Assembly: GCF_029338515.1 (NCBI RefSeq)
Contig: NZ_CP119988.1
Location: 2,728,001 to 2,792,000, forward strand
DNA: 64,000 nt
Direction: 5' to 3'
DNA from: Haloglomus litoreum
GTDB lineage: Archaea; Halobacteriota; Halobacteria; Halobacteriales; Haloarculaceae
Shown: positions 1 through 8,087 of the stretch, piece after piece
Position numbering within the stretch: position 1 is the stretch's first letter
Layout of the letters: each line of letters begins with the position of its first letter
The notes under the pieces: generated by a model
Database searches by the model: none
Told to the model about the DNA's origin: nothing
The model's input: the letters and a program-made list of their open reading frames with translations, nothing else
Position numbers and translations under genes: made by a program

Positions 1-315
1 GTCCTCCTCGATGCGGTCCGCGAGGTCACCGGACGGCTCGCCGCCGCCGTTCGGCGACATGTTCTCCCAGAAGTGGTGGTGGAGGTAGTGTCCACTCCCG
101 TTGTGGGTCACGCTCCGCATCGCGCTGCCCGAGGAGCCGAAGTCACCGCTGGAGCGGTTCTCGGCCAGCGTCTCCTCCGCGGAGTCGAGCCCGTTGACGT
201 AGCCGTTGTGGTGCGTGTCGTGGTGCCACGTCAGCACCTGTTCGTCGAGGAACGGCTCCAGTGCGTCGTAATCGTACGGCAGGTCGGGAAGTTCGGGGTT
301 GGAACGTTCGGGCAT
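1..315 (-). CDS. sod: Fe/Mn superoxide dismutase, N-terminal part
   Basis: The reading frame starts at ATG (complement 313-315) and runs off the left edge, so only the first 105 residues are present. It begins MPERSNPELPDLPYDYDALE, the usual N-terminal alpha-hairpin of Fe/Mn superoxide dismutase. The first metal-ligand helix is seen in TWHHDTHHNGYVNGL and the second helix in GHYLHHHFWENMSPNG. The enzyme converts superoxide to oxygen and hydrogen peroxide in the cytoplasm. The C-terminal metal ligands (DxWEHAYY region) lie outside the window, so metal choice cannot be judged; haloarchaeal members are mostly manganese enzymes. An AT-rich stretch gttaaac at 351-357 may be its TATA element. Confidence 0.96.
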   Translation of the reverse strand, partial: MPERSNPELPDLPYDYDALEPFLDEQVLTWHHDTHHNGYVNGLDSAEETLAENRSSGDFGSSGSAMRSVTHNGSGHYLHHHFWENMSPNGGGEPSGDLADRIEED

Positions 316-422
316 GCTATATCACCAGTCGGGTACACTCTCGGCTCCGGGTTAAACGTTGAGGCGCCGGAAGAAACGTGGCCGGTCGTGGGGAATCCGG
401 GGCCGAGAATCGGACGGATACC

Positions 423-1490
423 CTATCCAGGCCCGGGAATCGCGTCCGGCCGGAGGGCGCGGTCGGCCACGTCCGGGAACAGGCCGTCCAGGTCCGCCTC
501 CGTATCGACGAGCGCGTACTCGTGGCCGTCGTCGCCGGGGGCACGCTCGACGATGCCGGCCTCGGCGAGGTGGTGCAGGTGCGCGTAGGCCTCGCCCGGC
601 CCGTGCAGGATGTGGATGGACGAGAGCGCGCCGAACAGGTGGGCCGAGACCGTCCACGGGTCGGCGGGCCCGGAGTCCCGGAGGAAGTCGACGATCTTCC
701 CGGTGCGCTCGCGGTGGTGGACGACGATGTCCGCCGCCCGACCGACGGGGTCGACGATGACGCCCCGGTGGCCCGGCCAGGCCCGCGTGTAGCCCGTCCG
801 GACCACGTCGGCGAGCGTCTCCAGGTAGTCCGCGAGCGGCGTATCGACCCGGGTGTCGGCACCGCCGACGTTCGGCGTGTAGTACGGCAGGAGCGCGTCC
901 CCGCTGAACAGTTCGCGCCCGTCACGGCCGTCGAAGGCGTACCCCGTCAGGCCGGCCGCGTGCCCCGGTAGGTGGACAGCCTCGACCTCGATGGCGCCCG
1001 CATCGAACGTCGCGCCGCCGACGAACGGCTCCACGTCGGGCGTCTCGCCGGCCCCCCCCTCGCCCATCTCCATGAACGCGAGCAGTTCCTCGCGCTTGTC
1101 GTCGGGCATCCCCCACTCGTCGACGAGCCGTTCGAGCGTCTCGCGGGACTCGGCCTCGGCCTCCGGGGTGCCCTCGATGAGGTCGGCGTCGGCCTCGTGG
1201 GCCCGGACGACGCAGTCGCTCTCGGCCTGGATGGCCCCCGCCAGCCCGACGTGGTCCATATGCCAGTGCGTGAGGAGGACCTGGTCGATGTCCTCGAAGG
1301 CCAGGCCGTAGTCGGCCAGCCCCTCCCGGAGTTCGGCCTCCGTATCCGGCATCGCGATGCCGGTGTCGACCAGGGTCGTCGGCCCGGCATCCGTGTCCGC
1401 ACCGAGGACGTAGCAGTTGTTCTGCCCCTCGAAGGCGTTGTTGCCGAGCTGTACCTGGCCCAGTTCGAACCCGAGCGCGGGGTCGGTCAT
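423..1490 (-). CDS. MBL-fold metallo-hydrolase with C-terminal winged-helix domain
   Basis: A 355-residue metallo-beta-lactamase-fold protein. The zinc motif THWHMDHVGL lies near residue 80, and later metal-binding positions are seen in LPGHAAG, FSGDALLP and WPGHRG. The C-terminal 80 residues (from PWTVSAHLFG) resemble the winged-helix domain found at the end of the beta-lactamase-like/LACTB2 group. The substrate cannot be predicted; relatives include thioesterase- and nuclease-like hydrolases. The start ATG overlaps the TGA of the upstream SAMP-like gene (ATGA), so the two are probably co-translated. A much longer frame exists upstream, but it would cover the SAMP gene in another frame and is rejected. 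Confidence 0.9.
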   Translation of the reverse strand: MTDPALGFELGQVQLGNNAFEGQNNCYVLGADTDAGPTTLVDTGIAMPDTEAELREGLADYGLAFEDIDQVLLTHWHMDHVGLAGAIQAESDCVVRAHEADADLIEGTPEAEAESRETLERLVDEWGMPDDKREELLAFMEMGEGGAGETPDVEPFVGGATFDAGAIEVEAVHLPGHAAGLTGYAFDGRDGRELFSGDALLPYYTPNVGGADTRVDTPLADYLETLADVVRTGYTRAWPGHRGVIVDPVGRAADIVVHHRERTGKIVDFLRDSGPADPWTVSAHLFGALSSIHILHGPGEAYAHLHHLAEAGIVERAPGDDGHEYALVDTEADLDGLFPDVADRALRPDAIPGPG

Positions 1491-1789
1491 CGCGAGCCCC
1501 CGGAGACGGACGGCGCGACGGTCACGCGGTCGTCCGGTGCCAGTTCCGTGTCGGCGCCATCGAGGTCGCGGATGGGGACCTCGTTGCGCGAGACGTTGAT
1601 GTGGGGCCGGAGCCGGCCCTCGCTCGTGAACAGCAGCGAGTGCAGGTCCGGGTGGTCCGTCGCCACCGCCCGCAGCGCATCGTTCACCGTCGTCCCCGCC
1701 TCGACCGACCAGGGGAGCGTCTTCTCGCCGACCGCGTCGCGGACGGTGGCGTAGAACTCGAACGTCACCGTCGCGTCGTCGCCTGCCAT
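1487..1789 (-). CDS. MoaD/ThiS-like ubiquitin-fold modifier (SAMP-like) with post-diglycine tail
   Basis: A 100-residue beta-grasp protein of the MoaD/ThiS/SAMP family (FEFYATVRDAVGEKTL, later DDRVTVAPSV). Relatives are sulfur carriers for molybdopterin or tRNA thiolation, and in haloarchaea also protein modifiers joined to lysines by UbaA/E1. Function normally needs a free C-terminal Gly-Gly. Here the end is SVSGGSR, so two residues follow the diglycine at positions 97-98. The bases read GGG GGC TCG CGA TGA, and the TGA overlaps the ATG of the metallo-hydrolase gene. Either the tail is trimmed by a protease or this protein does not act through a C-terminal thiocarboxylate/adenylate. Confidence 0.85.
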   Translation of the reverse strand: MAGDDATVTFEFYATVRDAVGEKTLPWSVEAGTTVNDALRAVATDHPDLHSLLFTSEGRLRPHINVSRNEVPIRDLDGADTELAPDDRVTVAPSVSGGSR

Positions 1790-1867
1790 GCACTCGCCGA
1801 CGAACGGCGCCGTGAAAGGCTTGACCCCCAGGCCGGGGGCAGCATCGTGGGTGTCGGACCGGGTGGG

Positions 1868-3214
1868 TTAGTCCTGCGCGACCGCCGCGGGTTCCTCACC
1901 GTCCCCCGACACCGTCCCCGTCCCGAGGGTCTCCTCGACCTGCGTGACGACGATGACGAGCGCGAGCAGCGAGAGGGCAGCGCCGAACGCGAACGGGGCG
2001 ACCAGGCCGTAGGAGTAGAGGAAGCCGGAGACGAGCGGGCCGAACGCGACCCCCAGCCCGAACGCCATCGTCAGCACCGAGAGGGTCGTTCCGGACTGCC
2101 CCTCGCGGGCGAGGTCGCCGGCGACCGCCAGGCCGGGGGCGAAGACCATCGCGACCGCGACGCCCTGCAGCAGCCGGGCGACGAGCATCAGTCCAGGACC
2201 GGCGAGCGTCCCGGGCGTCGTGAACACCGGGACGAGTCCCTGGGCGAGGACCGACGGGACCAGCACCGCGAAGCCGGCGACGAGGAACGGCCGCCGGCCG
2301 TACTCGTCGGCCCAGTTCCCGATGGGCACCTGCAGGATGACGTTGGCGGCGATGACCGCGGAGAACTGGAGGCCGAACAGGGTCGACCCCTGCCCGAGCG
2401 CGGTGTTGATGGGCTCCTGCAGCGTCGCGAACAGCGCGATGGTCAGCGCCATGAACAGGGTGGCGACGCCGACCGCGAACACGGTGTCCAGGCCGCCGTC
2501 GGGGTCGAACACGTTGACCGACAGGTTGTCGGCGGCGTCGGCGTCCGCCCGTGGCGGCTCGTCGACGAGCCAGACGACCAGGCCGAACGAGACGACCGCC
2601 CCGATGACCGCGATGGCGAAGGCGGCGTTGAACCCCGAGAGGACGACGCTCCCGAGGACGTACTGGGTGACGGTGTCGCTGCCGAAGCCGCCCGCGATGA
2701 CGATGCCGGCCACGATGGGGCCGAAGCCGAACCCGATGAGGCGGAAGGTGTTGAACACGCCGAAGTTCCCCCCGCGCTCGCTGTCGCTCTGTGCGTAGTC
2801 GTTGACCAGCGCGACCGTCGCGGGCACCGTGAGTGCCGCCCCCAGCCCCTGGAAGGCCCGGACGAGCAGGATGGCGGCGTACGACTCGACGAACGGGTAG
2901 GCCGCGCTCGCCACGCCGAACACGACCAGGCCGCCGAGGATGAACGGCCGCCGTGCCCCGACGCGGTCGGAGATGCGGCCCGTGACGGGCTGGCCGAAGC
3001 TGTTGAGGAAGCCGAACAGCGACAGGACGAGCCCGATGAGGAACTCCTCGGTCAGGGTGAAGCCGAGCACCTGCCCGCCGACGATGCCGTCGATGGCGAT
3101 CTGCCCGCTCGCGATGTAGAGGGGGAGGACGATGATGAGGAAGGAGTTGCCGAGCGCGTCGGCCATGCGGGCCATGGCCAGGGCGAGCACGCGTCGGTCG
3201 GTCCCGAGAACCAT
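1868..3214 (-). CDS. MFS transporter
   Basis: A 448-residue membrane protein with about twelve hydrophobic segments in two bundles. The loop motif GRISDRVGARRPFILGG between segments 2 and 3 is the MFS signature, and a related motif GNWADEYGRRPFLVAGF follows segment 8. An acidic cytosolic loop near residues 225-240 (EPPRADADAADNL) separates the halves. The substrate is unknown; the general pattern resembles drug/H+ antiporters. The start ATG at 3212-3214 (MVLGTDRRVLAL) is preferred over an upstream in-frame ATG, because the extra 19 residues are basic and have no transporter character. Confidence 0.9.
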   Translation of the reverse strand: MVLGTDRRVLALAMARMADALGNSFLIIVLPLYIASGQIAIDGIVGGQVLGFTLTEEFLIGLVLSLFGFLNSFGQPVTGRISDRVGARRPFILGGLVVFGVASAAYPFVESYAAILLVRAFQGLGAALTVPATVALVNDYAQSDSERGGNFGVFNTFRLIGFGFGPIVAGIVIAGGFGSDTVTQYVLGSVVLSGFNAAFAIAVIGAVVSFGLVVWLVDEPPRADADAADNLSVNVFDPDGGLDTVFAVGVATLFMALTIALFATLQEPINTALGQGSTLFGLQFSAVIAANVILQVPIGNWADEYGRRPFLVAGFAVLVPSVLAQGLVPVFTTPGTLAGPGLMLVARLLQGVAVAMVFAPGLAVAGDLAREGQSGTTLSVLTMAFGLGVAFGPLVSGFLYSYGLVAPFAFGAALSLLALVIVVTQVEETLGTGTVSGDGEEPAAVAQD

Positions 3215-3316
3215 TTGCCACGAGTTCGGACGGCGGCCGTTTGACGCTTTGCATCCGCGGTCTCGAAGCAAGTGACACGGGTGTTACCGGGCGTAGCGGT
3301 GGGATGACCGCTCCGC

Positions 3317-4351
3317 TCAGAGTCCCGGGAGCCGGTCACGGAAGTCCGTCCACACCGCCTGGGGCGAGACGGTCGTCCGGACGACCACCGAGCGGCCGCC
3401 CGGGCCGAGCCGGACCCCGACGACGCCGCTGTCGGGGCTCCCGGACTCGCTGGTCAGCTTCCGGACGGCGGCCTGGAGGTTCTCGTCCTCGGCGATGGAA
3501 CGGGGGTCGTAGACGAAGACGAACGAGGTGAGCGTGGCGTTCTCGGCGAAGCGCAGGCCGACACCGACCGCCTGCAGGTCGTCGACGGTCGCCGCGAGCG
3601 TGGGCCACTCCTCGGGGATGGCGCCCGCCAGTCGCTCGGCCAGCCCCTCGTCGAACGCGACGCCACCCGACACCGGTGGGGGCTCCAGCGGCGACGCGTT
3701 GAGCGCCCGGCCGACCGCCCGCAGGTCGGGGTCCGCGCCGGTGACGGTGTCGGACTCACCGGCGGCGCCGGCACGCACCATCGCCGCCACGGCGTCGACG
3801 GCCTCCCCCTCTGGCGCGAGCAGGCCGCCCGCGACGGCCCGGTCCTCGCCCACGGCCAGCCCCAGCGTCCCTCGCGCGGTCACGTCCTCGCGCTGGATCC
3901 GTGCGAGGAACCCCGGCGCGTAGCCGAACAACCGGTGGTCGGCCACGGGGTCGTACTCGGTGACGCTCCCGCGGGTGAACTCCCGCACCACCGGTCGCGG
4001 TTCGATATCGCCGGTGAACGCGACCGTCGTCCCCATCGTCGTCAGCCCCTCCGTCCCGAACCCGAGCGCCGTCACCCGTCGGAGGTCGGCCAGGTCGACC
4101 GAGGAGACGCCCCGGTCGAACGAGGTGGCCGTCGCCACCCACTCCTCGGGTAACTGCTCGCGGCGCTCCCACGCCGCCGGCACGTCCACCGACAGGTAGG
4201 CCTGCCAGGGGAACGGCTGTCCGAGGGCCGTCCCGGGGTCGTACAGCCACCGCTCGGCGGGCGGCTCGCCGACCGACGCCGAACAGCCCGCCAGCCCGAC
4301 GGCTGCCGCTGTCGCGCCGACCGTCGCCAGGAACCGCCGCCGGGAGGGCAT
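3317..4351 (-). CDS. Tat/lipobox secreted protein of unknown function
   Basis: A 344-residue protein starting MPSRRRFLATVGATAAA with twin arginine, hydrophobic segment and lipobox GLAGC, so it is probably exported by Tat and anchored by lipid at the cell surface. The mature part has no motif I recognise. It is acidic, has no transmembrane segment, and ends in a basic-free stretch VWTDFRDRLPGL. It is divergent from another Tat lipoprotein gene (4467-4883), and an AT-rich TATA element lies about 30 bases before the start. Role unknown. Confidence 0.85.
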   Translation of the reverse strand: MPSRRRFLATVGATAAAVGLAGCSASVGEPPAERWLYDPGTALGQPFPWQAYLSVDVPAAWERREQLPEEWVATATSFDRGVSSVDLADLRRVTALGFGTEGLTTMGTTVAFTGDIEPRPVVREFTRGSVTEYDPVADHRLFGYAPGFLARIQREDVTARGTLGLAVGEDRAVAGGLLAPEGEAVDAVAAMVRAGAAGESDTVTGADPDLRAVGRALNASPLEPPPVSGGVAFDEGLAERLAGAIPEEWPTLAATVDDLQAVGVGLRFAENATLTSFVFVYDPRSIAEDENLQAAVRKLTSESGSPDSGVVGVRLGPGGRSVVVRTTVSPQAVWTDFRDRLPGL

Positions 4352-4376
4352 CGTGTGCGGGAGTTGGCAATCGACC

Positions 4377-4386
4377 GATAAATACT
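4377..4386 (-). promoter_or_regulatory. TATA element for the 3317-4351 lipoprotein gene
   Basis: The sequence gataaatact (AGTATTTATC on the coding strand) is centred about 31 bases before the ATG at 4351. This fits the normal haloarchaeal -27 TATA box with a leaderless or near-leaderless transcript. It lies in the 115-base divergent gap between two lipoprotein genes. Confidence 0.6.
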
Positions 4387-4466
4387 CCGTGGCATCGCCC
4401 GCCAGCGCCCGTCGAACAGCCTGCCGCACCGCAATCGATTTCTCCGACCGGACGGAACGCCTGTCG

Positions 4467-4883
4467 ATGCCCTCCAGACGAGCCCTGCTCCGCGCCGGCG
4501 GAATCGTCGTCACGGCCGGCCTGGCCGGCTGCAGCGCCCTGCAGGACGAGCCGAGACCGGTGAACGTACTGCTCCAGAACGACGACGACCGCGAGTGGCC
4601 CCTGACGGTCGCCGTCGAGCGGGACGGCGAGGAACTGTTCCGCACCGAGGAGACCGTCCCCGCCGACGACGGGACCGGCCTCGGTGAGGTCCGCATCGAG
4701 GACGCCTTCGAGGGGACCGACGGCGAGGGGTTCACCGTCCGTGCGTGGCTCGACGGCGATCCGGCCGGTACGTTCGAGTATACGGTCACCTGCCCCGAGG
4801 ACAACCGGTTCAGCCTGCTCGTCGAGCACGACGCGACGACGGGCGATGCCCTCGACTACGTCGCTCGCCGCTGCGGCGAGTGA
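4467..4883 (+). CDS. Small Tat lipoprotein of unknown function
   Basis: A 138-residue protein starting MPSRRALLRAGGIVVTAGLAGC: twin-arginine signal followed by a lipobox Cys at residue 22. The mature part (NVLLQNDDDREWPLTVAV... near the start, two cysteines in TVTCPEDNRF and ARRCGE) has an immunoglobulin-like beta character, seen in many small haloarchaeal surface lipoproteins, but I cannot name a family. The ATG at 4467 is chosen because the signal peptide begins there. The longer frame from 4353 covers the promoter region of the divergent gene. Confidence 0.8.
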   Translation: MPSRRALLRAGGIVVTAGLAGCSALQDEPRPVNVLLQNDDDREWPLTVAVERDGEELFRTEETVPADDGTGLGEVRIEDAFEGTDGEGFTVRAWLDGDPAGTFEYTVTCPEDNRFSLLVEHDATTGDALDYVARRCGE

Positions 4884-5029
4884 GTGCATCGAGACGGCGG
4901 TAGGCCGTCGATTACTCGATGAAATTCCAGACTAATCCATCTATACCGCAGATTTAAGATCTAATTGTGGCTCAGACACGACAACAGCATATTTGCGATT
5001 AATATATCGATTTGTCCGCATGGGCGCCG

Positions 5030-5140
5030 AGGAAAACCCACCGGGTAGCGGCCCCCGACGGGATACCTCACTGCATCGGCGCGCCGCAGGCGCGCCGTTC
5101 ACCGCTCGGAGGCCCGCAGGGCCGGAGAGCGGCCTTTTTG
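5030..5140 (+). ncRNA. Candidate small RNA between TATA box and hairpin/T-run
   Basis: The TATA-like taatata at 5000-5006 predicts a + strand start near 5030. The next 100 bases contain a perfect 9-bp hairpin (cggcgcgcc, loop gca, 5077-5097) and a second hairpin at 5102-5131 made of CCGCTC/GAGCGG and GGCCC/GGGCC stems, followed directly by CCTTTTT (5132-5138). That is promoter, structured body and terminator-like end with no open frame of coding quality. It is only a prediction: GC-rich hairpins are common in these genomes, and the structures could belong to termination of sdhA on the other strand. Confidence 0.25.
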
Positions 5141-5147
5141 GTGCAGA

Positions 5148-5207
5148 TTTTTTCGGTTCGCGCAGCGCTCGCCTTCGGCGAGCGCGAGCAAACCCGAACC
5201 GAAAAAA
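5148..5207. terminator. Inverted repeat with flanking A/T runs behind sdhA
   Basis: TTTTTTCGGTTCG at 5148-5160 pairs with CGAACCGAAAAAA at 5195-5207, and an inner hairpin GCGCTCGCC/GGCGAGCGC (loop ttc) lies at 5165-5185. On the minus strand it starts 7 bases after the sdhA stop codon and opens with a run of six T, so it probably ends the sdh transcript. The symmetry would let it work in both directions. Confidence 0.6.
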
Positions 5208-5213
5208 GGTGCC

Positions 5214-7067
5214 TTAGTAGGACCGGACCTTCGGCTCGTACGTCTTCTCGGCGCCCTCGAGGATGACGTCCGTGTAGTAGAGCTCCGGCGTACCCTCGTT
5301 CCACTGGACCATCGTGTGCTTGAGCCACTCGTCGTCCTTGCGCTCCTGGTGCTCGGCGCGCCAGTGGGCGCCGCGGAACTCGTCACGGGCGAGCGCGCCG
5401 AGGGCGATGGTCTCGGCCGTGTCGATGAGGTTCCGCGTCTCGATGGTGTGGATGAGGTCCGTGTTGTACGTCCCGGAGGGGTCCGAGACGGCCACGTCCT
5501 GGTACTCCTCGCGGCACTCCTTGATGACCTCGAGGGCCTTCTTCAGGCCCTCCTCCTCGCGGAAGACGTTGACCCAGCGGGTCATCGCCTTCTGGAGCTT
5601 CTGTCGGATCTCGGCGTGGTTGCGGCCGTCGCGCTCCTTGAGGCGCTCGACGCGCTGGCGCTGGCGCTCGACGGCGGCGTGGACCGTCTCGGTCGTGCCC
5701 GTCAGCTGCCCACCGTCGGCCGCTTTCTCGCCCCCGTCGGCGGCCACGTCGTCGTCGGTCGGGCCGAGCGCGCCCGGCTCGACGGGCGCGCCGAGGTCGT
5801 CCTCCTGCTCGATGGCGGCCGAGGGGCCCGTCTCGATGAGCGCCTCGCCGTAGTCGCGCCCGGCGGCGTGGTAGCCGGCGCGGGCGCCGAAGACGATGAG
5901 TTCGGGCAGCGCGTTGCCACCGAGGCGGTTGGAGCCGTGGACGGAGACGCAGGCGCACTCGCCGGCGGCGTACAGCCCGGAGACGCAGGTCTCGCCGTGC
6001 TCGTTCGTCTCGATGCCGCCCATGTGGTAGTGCTGGCCGGGCTTGACCGGCATCGGCTCGACGAGCCCGTCGACGCCCTCGAAGTCCTCCGCGAGGTGGA
6101 GGATGTTCTCCAGGCGGTCGAGGATGCGCTCGTCGCCGAGGTGGCGCATGTCGAGGTAGACGTACTCGTCGTCGACGCCACGACCCTCGTTGACCTCCGT
6201 GAGTTCGGCGCGGGAGACCACGTCACGCGAGGCCAGTTCGCCGGCGTTGTTCGCGTAGCCGTACTCGAACATGAAGCGCTCGCCCTCCGCGTTGTAGAGG
6301 ATACCTCCCTCGCCACGGACGCCCTCGGAGATGAGCACACCCGTCGAGGGGAGCGTGGTCGGGTGGAACTGGACGAACTCCATGTCCTCGACCGGGACGC
6401 CGGCGCGGTAGGCCATCGCCGGGCCGTCGCCGGTGTTGGCGACGGCGTTCGTCGTGTGGTCGAAGGCCTGGCCGTCCCCACCGGTCGCGAGGATGACGCC
6501 GTCGGAGGCCTCGAAACCGACGATCTCGCCGTTCTTGATGTCGTAGGCCACGCAGCCGTGGCAGGAGCGGTCCTCGGGGTCCGCCTCGTCGGTGACGGCG
6601 AGGTCCATGACGTAGAACTCGTCGTAGACCTTGATGCCCCGCTTGACGACCTGCTCGTACATGGTGTGGAGCAGGTGGTGGCCGGTCTCGGCGCCGGCGT
6701 AGGTGGTGCGGGGGAAGCTGAGGCCGCCGAACGGGCGCTGGGAGACGCGGCCGTCGTCCTCGCGGCTGAAGGGCATCCCCCAGTGCTCGAGCTGGATGAC
6801 CTCCTCGGGTGAGGTCTCGCAGAGGGTCTCGATGGCCGGGGCGTCGCCCAGGTAGTCCGAGCCCTTCATCGTGTCGTAGGCGTGGTCGGTCCAGTCGTCG
6901 CCGTCCCGGAGCGCGGCGTTGATGCCGCCCTCGGCCGCGCCGGTGTGGCTGCGGACGGGGTGGAGCTTCGAGACGAGCGCCACGTCGGCGCCCTCCTCGT
7001 GTGCGGCGATGGCCGCCCGGAGGCCGGCGCCGCCGGCGCCGACCACGATGACGTCGTGTTCGTACAT
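5214..7067 (-). CDS. sdhA: Succinate dehydrogenase flavoprotein subunit
   Basis: A 617-residue flavoprotein that oxidises succinate to fumarate on the cytosolic side of the membrane complex (TCA cycle and respiration). It starts MYEHDVIVVGAGGAGLRAAI (FAD Rossmann motif), then RSHTGAAEGGINA, the region of the covalent FAD histidine, and the substrate-domain motifs RPFGGLSFPRTTYA, EFVQFHPTTL, ISEGVRGEGG and HGSNRLGGNAL. An acidic, halophile-specific insert of about 50 residues (QEDDLGAPVEPGALG to GTTETVH) lies before the helical domain. It is last in the order sdhC-sdhD-sdhB-sdhA, 129 bases after sdhB, and a terminator-like repeat follows. Confidence 0.97.
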   Translation of the reverse strand: MYEHDVIVVGAGGAGLRAAIAAHEEGADVALVSKLHPVRSHTGAAEGGINAALRDGDDWTDHAYDTMKGSDYLGDAPAIETLCETSPEEVIQLEHWGMPFSREDDGRVSQRPFGGLSFPRTTYAGAETGHHLLHTMYEQVVKRGIKVYDEFYVMDLAVTDEADPEDRSCHGCVAYDIKNGEIVGFEASDGVILATGGDGQAFDHTTNAVANTGDGPAMAYRAGVPVEDMEFVQFHPTTLPSTGVLISEGVRGEGGILYNAEGERFMFEYGYANNAGELASRDVVSRAELTEVNEGRGVDDEYVYLDMRHLGDERILDRLENILHLAEDFEGVDGLVEPMPVKPGQHYHMGGIETNEHGETCVSGLYAAGECACVSVHGSNRLGGNALPELIVFGARAGYHAAGRDYGEALIETGPSAAIEQEDDLGAPVEPGALGPTDDDVAADGGEKAADGGQLTGTTETVHAAVERQRQRVERLKERDGRNHAEIRQKLQKAMTRWVNVFREEEGLKKALEVIKECREEYQDVAVSDPSGTYNTDLIHTIETRNLIDTAETIALGALARDEFRGAHWRAEHQERKDDEWLKHTMVQWNEGTPELYYTDVILEGAEKTYEPKVRSY

Positions 7068-7196
7068 TGTTGAAGTGAGGTGGTGTGGTGGGGTATCGCT
7101 CGGTCGCGGTCGTGTGTTCGTGTTAGGCTGTGGGTAACTTGAGGCTGTTGTGCGCGACCGCACGCGGGCGGGGGATTCCCGACCCGGGCGGCGCGC

Positions 7197-8087
7197 TCAC
7201 CAGAACTTGAGGTTGTTCTTGACGGCCTCGCGCTTGAGTTCCTGGATGTGCTCGGTGAGCGGGATGTCCTTCGGGCAGACCTCCGTGCAGGAGAACTGGG
7301 TCTGGCACCGCCAGACGCCGTGCTCCTGCTCGATGATCTCCAGCCGCTCCTGCTTGCGGTTCTCGCCCTCGCGGTCGTCCATCGCGAACTTGTAGGCCTT
7401 GTTGATGGCCGCGGGGCCGAGGTACTCGTTGTCCCCGGCGGCGATGTTGCACGAGGACATGCAGGCGCCACACCAGATGCAGCGCGCCGACATCTTGATC
7501 TTCTCCCGGTTCTCGCGGGTCTGACGCTGCTCCTCCAGCTCGCCCGAGGGCAGTTCGTCGGCGTCGAAGTACGGTTCGACCGCGTCCATCTGGTCGTAGA
7601 AGTGCTCCATGTCCACGACGAGGTCCTTGACGACCTCCTGGTGGGGGAGCGGCTCGACGCGGATCTGGCCGGGAACGCCCTCGGAGTCACCGAGGTCGAC
7701 GACCTGCGTCTTGCAGCCCAGGTGCTGGGTCCCGTTGACGAACAGGGCGTCGCTCCCGCAGACGGCCTGCCGGCAGGAGTGCCGGAAGGTGAGCGAGGAG
7801 TCGTAGTGGTCCCGGGCGTACATCAGCGCGTCGAGGACGGTCATCCCCTTCGTGAAGGGGACGGGGAAGGTGTCGAATCGGGGGTCCTCCTTCTCCGGGA
7901 TGTCCGGGTCGTAGCGGAAGACCTTCAGGTCGAACACCGTGTCGGCCCGCTCGAGGTCCGTCTCGGCGCGCTCGCGCATCCGGTCGCGGACCTCCTGGCG
8001 CTCGGCCTTCTCCGCCAGGCGGCGGCGCTGGTGGGTGGACTCCTCTTCGGCCTCGGCCTGCTCCTGTTCGGTGACTTGCGTGCTCAT
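7197..8087 (-). CDS. sdhB: Succinate dehydrogenase iron-sulfur subunit
   Basis: A 296-residue protein carrying the three Fe-S clusters that pass electrons from the flavin to the quinone. The 2Fe-2S ligands are C105, C110, D113 and C125 (CRQAVCGSD; an Asp ligand as in E. coli SdhB). The 4Fe-4S ligands are in CIWCGACMSSC (C203, C206, C209) with C271, and the 3Fe-4S ligands are C213, C261 and C267. A charged N-terminal extension of about 50 residues (EQEQAEAEEE..., then basic helices) precedes the ferredoxin domain and is typical of haloarchaeal SdhB. Its start codon shares one base with the sdhD stop (TAATG). Confidence 0.97.
   Translation of the reverse strand: MSTQVTEQEQAEAEEESTHQRRRLAEKAERQEVRDRMRERAETDLERADTVFDLKVFRYDPDIPEKEDPRFDTFPVPFTKGMTVLDALMYARDHYDSSLTFRHSCRQAVCGSDALFVNGTQHLGCKTQVVDLGDSEGVPGQIRVEPLPHQEVVKDLVVDMEHFYDQMDAVEPYFDADELPSGELEEQRQTRENREKIKMSARCIWCGACMSSCNIAAGDNEYLGPAAINKAYKFAMDDREGENRKQERLEIIEQEHGVWRCQTQFSCTEVCPKDIPLTEHIQELKREAVKNNLKFW

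Larger units (their letters stand above)
4884..5213. other. Gene-free spacer with AT-rich core, hairpins and T-runs
   Basis: No protein gene is credible in these 330 bases between a lipoprotein gene and the end of sdhA. The first half is AT-rich (about 4910-5015) and contains a good TATA-like taatata on the + strand (5000-5006). The second half is GC-rich and highly structured: a 9-bp stem with a 3-base loop (5077-5097), a two-part stem (5102-5131) followed by ccttttt, and a long imperfect inverted repeat ending in A/T runs (5148-5207). The last element is probably the sdh operon terminator. Confidence 0.6.

Noticed and set aside
423-1793. 456-residue version of the metallo-hydrolase
   Set aside because: The extra 101 residues overlap the SAMP-like gene and are not protein-like; the ATGA overlap fixes the start.
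1601-3244. 547-residue plus-strand frame
   Set aside because: It covers the MFS transporter gene in antisense and has a composition dominated by Arg, Asp and Glu with no domains.
4993-5266. Small open frames behind the TATA-like site
   Set aside because: They consist of Arg/Pro-rich translations of hairpin DNA and run into the terminator and sdhA. An RNA explanation is more likely than a protein.
5316-6812. 498-residue plus-strand frame
   Set aside because: Antisense shadow of sdhA.
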